This document shows, one piece after another, positions 60,803 to 64,000 of a stretch of DNA of 64,000 nt. This DNA comes from Nonomuraea helvata (GTDB lineage: Bacteria; Actinomycetota; Actinomycetes; Streptosporangiales; Streptosporangiaceae): positions 372,001-436,000 of the forward strand of contig NZ_BAAAXV010000009.1 in NCBI RefSeq assembly GCF_039535785.1. The letters are read 5' to 3'. The stretch's first letter is position 1. Every line of letters begins with the position of its first letter. The position numbers were made by a program, and so were the translations under genes. Under the pieces are notes generated by a model. The model searched no databases. It was not told the origin of the DNA and saw only the letters and a program-made list of their open reading frames with translations.

Positions 60803-61606
60803 GTGACCATCGACGCATACACCCTGGCCTCCGAGGCGGCCGCCGCTCTCCGCGACGCGACCGGCCTCGACACCTTCGACGTGGCACTCGTCATGGGGTC
60901 GGGGTGGGTGCCCGCCGCCGACGCGATCGGCGAGTCGGTGAGCGAGGTGCCGTTCACCGACCTGCCCGGGTTCCGCGCGCCCGCCGTGGCGGGGCACGGC
61001 GGCAAGATCCGCGTCGTGCGCACCTCGGCGGGGCGCCACGCGCTGGTCTTCCTCGGACGCACGCACCTGTACGAAGGGCTCGGGGTGGACGCGGTCGTGC
61101 ACGGCGTACGCGCGGCGGCGGCGGCCGGCGTGCGCACGCTCGTGCTCACCAACGCGGCCGGCGGCCTGCGCCCCGAGACGCAGAACGTCGGCGACCCGGT
61201 CCTGATCAGCGACCACATCAACCTGACCGGGACCAACCCGATCACCGGCACCACGTTCATCGACCTCACCGAGGTCTACTCGCGCCGCCTGCGCGCGCTG
61301 GTGCACGAGATCGACCCGAGTCTGGCTGAGGGGGTGTACGTGGCCTTCCGCGGGCCCACGTACGAGACGCCGGCCGAGATCCGCATGCTGCGCACGCTGG
61401 GCGGCGACATGGTGGGCATGTCCACCGTCCTGGAGGCCATCGCCGCCCGCGAGGCCGGCCTGGAGGTGCTGGGCGTCTCCCTGGTCACCAACCCGGGCGC
61501 GGGGCTGTCGGGCGAGCCGCTCAACCACGAGGAGGTCCTGGAGGTCGGCCGCGCCACGGCCGCCCGCATGGGCGTGCTCCTGTCCAAGGTGGTGGACGAG
61601 CTGTGA
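60803..61606 (+). CDS. punA: Purine-nucleoside phosphorylase (trimeric type)
   Basis: 267-residue PNP that releases the base from purine nucleosides with phosphate. Key motifs: 'LVMGSGWVPAADAIGES', 'VAGHGGKIRVVRT', 'TNAAGGLRPETQNVGDPVLISDHINLTG', 'RGPTYETPAEIRMLRTLGGDMVGMSTVLEAIAAR' (parts) and 'LVTNPGAGLSG', typical of the mammalian-like trimeric class. Glu in ETPAEI and Asn in VTNPG form the base pocket. GTG start, stop overlaps the mutase (GTGA), so ribose-1-phosphate would be passed to it. Confidence 0.93.
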   Translation: MTIDAYTLASEAAAALRDATGLDTFDVALVMGSGWVPAADAIGESVSEVPFTDLPGFRAPAVAGHGGKIRVVRTSAGRHALVFLGRTHLYEGLGVDAVVHGVRAAAAAGVRTLVLTNAAGGLRPETQNVGDPVLISDHINLTGTNPITGTTFIDLTEVYSRRLRALVHEIDPSLAEGVYVAFRGPTYETPAEIRMLRTLGGDMVGMSTVLEAIAAREAGLEVLGVSLVTNPGAGLSGEPLNHEEVLEVGRATAARMGVLLSKVVDEL

Positions 61607-63231
61607 CCCTGGAAAGGGCGGTCCGTGAGTGGCTGGCCCAGGACCCGGACCCGGAGACCCGCGCCGAGCTCTCCGACCTGCTGGAGCGCTGGGACCTTCC
61701 CGCGCTGCAGGACCGTTTCGGGACCAAGCTGGAGTTCGGCACGGCGGGCCTGCGCGGCGAGCTCGGCGCGGGCCCCAACCGGATGAACCGCGTCACCGTC
61801 ATGCGCGCCGCCGCCGGCCTGGCCAAGGTGCTCGGGCCCGGCAAGCACGTGGTCATCGGTTACGACGCCCGCCACAAGTCCGACGTCTTCGCCCGCGACA
61901 CGGCCGCCGTGCTGACGGGCGCCGGACTGCACGCCTCCCTCCTGCCCGGCCCGCTGCCCACGCCCGTCCTCGCCTTCGCCGTACGTCACCTCGGCGCGGA
62001 CGCCGGGGTGACGGTGACGGCCAGCCACAACCCGCCGCGGGACAACGGCTACAAGGTCTACTGGGGCGACGGCTCCCAGATCGTGCCGCCCGTCGACCGT
62101 GACATCTCGGCCGCCATCGACACCGTGGGCCGCGTGGACCTGCTCCCCCTCCACGGTCCCGGCACGCTGACGGAGCTCGGCGAGAGCATCGTCGACGACT
62201 ACATCACCGCCGTGAAGTCCCTGCCCCTGGGCGACGCCCGCGGCCTGCGCGTGGCGTACACACCGCTGCACGGGGTGGGCGGCGCCACACTCACAGGCGC
62301 CTTCCTCGCCGCCGGCTTCGAGAACCCGGTGGCCGTCGAGGAGCAGCGCAACCCCGACCCCGACTTCCCCACGGTCTCCTTCCCCAACCCGGAGGAGCCC
62401 GGGGCGATGGACCTGACCATCGCGCTGGCCGCCAAGCTCAACGCCGACCTGGTCCTGGCCAACGACCCGGACGCCGACAGGTGCGCGGTGGGGGTGCCGC
62501 TGCCGGACGGGACGTGCCGCATGCTGACCGGCGACGAGGTCGGCGGCCTGCTGGCCGAGCACGTGATCAGCCACACCACCGGCGACCGCATGGTCGCCAC
62601 CACCATCGTCTCCTCCACCCTGCTGAGCAAGATCGCCCGCGCGCACGGCGTCCGTTACGGGGAGACGCTGACCGGCTTCAAGTGGATCATCAAGGCGGGT
62701 CCCGGGCTGGTCTTCGGCTACGAGGAGGCCATCGGCTACAGCGTCGGCTCCGACGCGGGCCTCCCGGTCCACGACAAGGACGGCATCGGGGCGGCCCTCA
62801 CGGTGGCCGGCATCGCCGCGGCGGCCAAGCGCTCGGGCCGTACCCTGCTGGACCTCCTGGACGACCAGGCCCGCCGCTACGGCCTGCACGCGACCTCCCA
62901 GCTGTCGTTCCGCGTGAGCGACCTCTCCCTGATCAGAGACGCCATGACCCGCCTGCGCACCCACCCACCGTCCGCTCTGGGCGGCCGGGCAGTGGTGCGT
63001 GCGGACGACCTGACGGAGGGCGACGGGGGCCTGCCGCCGACGGACGGGCTGCGGTACCGGCTCGCCGGCGACGCCCGCGTGGTCGTCCGGCCTTCCGGTA
63101 CGGAGCCCAAGCTGAAGTGCTATCTGGAGGTCGTCGTTCCGGTGAGCGGTGAGGTGGCGGAGGCGCGCGCCCAGGCCGCCCACGACCTCGACGCCCTGAA
63201 GAGCGACCTGTCCGTCACTCTGGGTCTGTAG
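61603..63231 (+). CDS. Phosphopentomutase/phosphoglucomutase-type phosphohexomutase (PmmB-like)
   Basis: 542-residue alpha-D-phosphohexomutase family protein. The phosphoserine loop 'VTVTASHNPPRDNGYKVYWGDG', metal-binding loop 'LANDPDADRCAVGVP', the sugar-binding 'FGYEEAIGYSVG' and phosphate-binding 'RPSGTEPKLKCYLEVV' are all present. Its coupling to a purine nucleoside phosphorylase suggests it converts ribose-1-phosphate to ribose-5-phosphate. Mannose or glucose phosphate activity is possible too. GTG start at the GTGA overlap; a hairpin terminator follows. Confidence 0.9.
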   Translation: MTLERAVREWLAQDPDPETRAELSDLLERWDLPALQDRFGTKLEFGTAGLRGELGAGPNRMNRVTVMRAAAGLAKVLGPGKHVVIGYDARHKSDVFARDTAAVLTGAGLHASLLPGPLPTPVLAFAVRHLGADAGVTVTASHNPPRDNGYKVYWGDGSQIVPPVDRDISAAIDTVGRVDLLPLHGPGTLTELGESIVDDYITAVKSLPLGDARGLRVAYTPLHGVGGATLTGAFLAAGFENPVAVEEQRNPDPDFPTVSFPNPEEPGAMDLTIALAAKLNADLVLANDPDADRCAVGVPLPDGTCRMLTGDEVGGLLAEHVISHTTGDRMVATTIVSSTLLSKIARAHGVRYGETLTGFKWIIKAGPGLVFGYEEAIGYSVGSDAGLPVHDKDGIGAALTVAGIAAAAKRSGRTLLDLLDDQARRYGLHATSQLSFRVSDLSLIRDAMTRLRTHPPSALGGRAVVRADDLTEGDGGLPPTDGLRYRLAGDARVVVRPSGTEPKLKCYLEVVVPVSGEVAEARAQAAHDLDALKSDLSVTLGL

Positions 63232-63246
63232 CCCGGTTCTCGGTTG

Positions 63247-63262
63247 GTCTCATCGCCGAGAC
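63247..63262. promoter_or_regulatory. GTCTC-N6-GAGAC palindrome, copy 1
   Basis: GTCTCatcgccGAGAC, with outer GGTTG/CAACC-like extension (63242-63266), lies 15 bases after the mutase stop. It is the first of three palindromes of this type before the edge ATPase. Confidence 0.55.
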
Positions 63263-63272
63263 AACCAATGAT

Positions 63273-63296
63273 GGTGCAACCACATTTGGTTGCACC
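63273..63296 (+). terminator. Hairpin terminator of the AsnC-mutase operon
   Basis: GGTGCAACCA (63273-63282) and TGGTTGCACC (63287-63296) are perfect complements around CATT, 41 bases after the mutase stop. Confidence 0.72.
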
Positions 63297-63326
63297 GCCC
63301 CGTCAAGGTCATCATGCGGAGGACTA

Positions 63327-63344
63327 GGTCTCATTCGTGAGACC
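63327..63344. promoter_or_regulatory. GTCTC-N6-GAGAC palindrome, copy 2
   Basis: GGTCTCattcgtGAGACC has perfect six-base arms. CCCTC(agt)GAGGG follows at 63348-63360. Confidence 0.62.
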
Positions 63345-63394
63345 AAACCCTCAGTGAGGGCCACGAAGACCATGCGTTGATACCAACGCTTCAG

Positions 63395-63416
63395 TTAGTC
63401 TCATTCATGAGACTAA
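63395..63416. promoter_or_regulatory. GTCTC-N6-GAGAC palindrome, copy 3
   Basis: TTAGTCTCAT (63395-63404) and ATGAGACTAA (63407-63416) are perfect 10-bp arms. It ends just before the GGAGG of the ATPase gene and could block its transcription or translation. Confidence 0.68.
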
Positions 63417-63427
63417 CTGGAGGATCG

Positions 63428-64000
63428 ATGGAACCGTTCATCGGCAGGCGCCGCGAGCTCACCGTCCTGCGGCGAGCTCTCGAGAAGACGGCGCGTCAGC
63501 GGTTCGACCGACCTGGGCGTGCGCTGCTCATACGGGGGCGCCGCCGGGTCGGGAAGTCCCGGCTGGCGGAGGAGTTCATCCGGCAAGCACAGCTGCCCCA
63601 CGTCTACTACACAGCCACCGGTCAGACGCTGGGCGAGGAACTCCGCACCTTCGTCGAGGAGGCGCGCGCGTCGAACCTGCCCGCCGCGTCGGTCTTCGAT
63701 GACAAGCAACCCGGATCATGGCATGACGCTCTCTCCCTTCTGGCTCGGGCTCTGCCAGAGGACTCCCCCAGCATCGTGGTCATCGACGAGCTTCCCTACC
63801 TCATCAAGGCGGACCCCACGTTGGAGGGGGTGCTCCAGAAGCTCTTCGACAAGGAGTTCTCCAGACGGCCTGTCCTGTTGCTCCTCATCGGCTCTGACCT
63901 GTCCATGATGGAGGCGATCAACACCTACAGCCGCCCCTTCTACCAGCGGGCCGCTGATTTCGTAGTTCACCCTCTGACGCCATATGACATCGGAGAGGCA
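63428..64000 (+). CDS. AAA-type ATP-binding protein (partial, cut by window end)
   Basis: The first 191 residues of an ATPase resembling the archaeal-type AAA family (ATPase plus C-terminal DUF234-like nuclease domain). 'FIGRRRELTVLRRALEKT' is the sensor start, Walker A is 'IRGRRRVGKSRLAEEFI', and Walker B 'SIVVIDELPYLIK'; 'LLIGSDLSMMEAINTYSRPFYQRAADFVVHPLTPYDIGEA' follows the family pattern. ATG at 63428 follows GGAGG by five bases. It is cut at the right edge. Three matched palindromes precede it. Confidence 0.78.
   Translation, partial: MEPFIGRRRELTVLRRALEKTARQRFDRPGRALLIRGRRRVGKSRLAEEFIRQAQLPHVYYTATGQTLGEELRTFVEEARASNLPAASVFDDKQPGSWHDALSLLARALPEDSPSIVVIDELPYLIKADPTLEGVLQKLFDKEFSRRPVLLLLIGSDLSMMEAINTYSRPFYQRAADFVVHPLTPYDIGEA

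Overview
The window is about 70% GC, uses GTG and TTG starts freely, has few sequence-obvious promoters, and carries actinobacterial signatures: a WXG100/mycosin pair, an ECF41-type sigma factor, a Streptomyces-like gas-vesicle cluster, Tat lipoproteins, and the lpdA - GGCT - M20 - purine phosphorylase - phosphomutase neighbourhood. I infer a chromosomal segment of a filamentous actinomycete, most likely Streptosporangiaceae (Nonomuraea-like). The genus is an inference. No rRNA, tRNA, CRISPR array or transposase was seen.

Layout. 0-6 kb: mycosin and EsxA-like protein at the left edge, an SDR, a biotin carboxylase/BCCP subunit and an exported Gly-rich membrane protein. 5.8-10.5 kb: small enzymes, then an ECF41/SigJ sigma factor with its FAD oxidoreductase. 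10.5-14 kb: gas-vesicle operon gvpA-F-G-O-J-L-S-K. 14-23 kb: LacI regulator plus cytoplasmic GH3 glycosidase, then a ROK regulator divergent from a sugar ABC importer. 23.3-27.9 kb: an NLR-like locus made of a two-TM small protein, a NACHT-TM-WD40 protein and a second WD40 propeller. 27.9-32.6 kb: serine hydrolase, two divergently arranged regulator/enzyme pairs (HTH/NmrA and TetR/FAD monooxygenase). 33-38.2 kb: a five-gene coupled operon (GntR, ABC ATPase, permease, S41 lipoprotein, alpha/beta-hydrolase lipoprotein) next to a decayed fragment of its last gene. 38.3-42.7 kb: patatin, MarR-GH16, hypotheticals and a frameshifted Abi-like gene. 43.2-54.9 kb: xyloglucan-type utilisation (secreted GH74-CBM2, DoxX, and an operon GH31 - binding protein - two permeases - secreted GH3). 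55-63.2 kb: conserved core with an AsnC-led operon. 63.2-64 kb: three repeated palindromes before an ATPase gene cut by the window end.

How the parts fit. GH74 would cut xyloglucan outside the cell, the ABC importer would take up oligosaccharides, and GH31/GH3 enzymes would trim them. The ROK/ABC promoter (19.2 kb) and the GH31 operon promoter (54.9 kb) carry half-sites of the same type with the same 13-nt gap, so one ROK protein may link both loci. The most unusual module is the NLR-like locus: the small membrane protein and the NACHT N-terminus share a short 'I-x-A-x-G-x-x-S-V-A-A-Q' motif, which suggests a sensor/effector pair.
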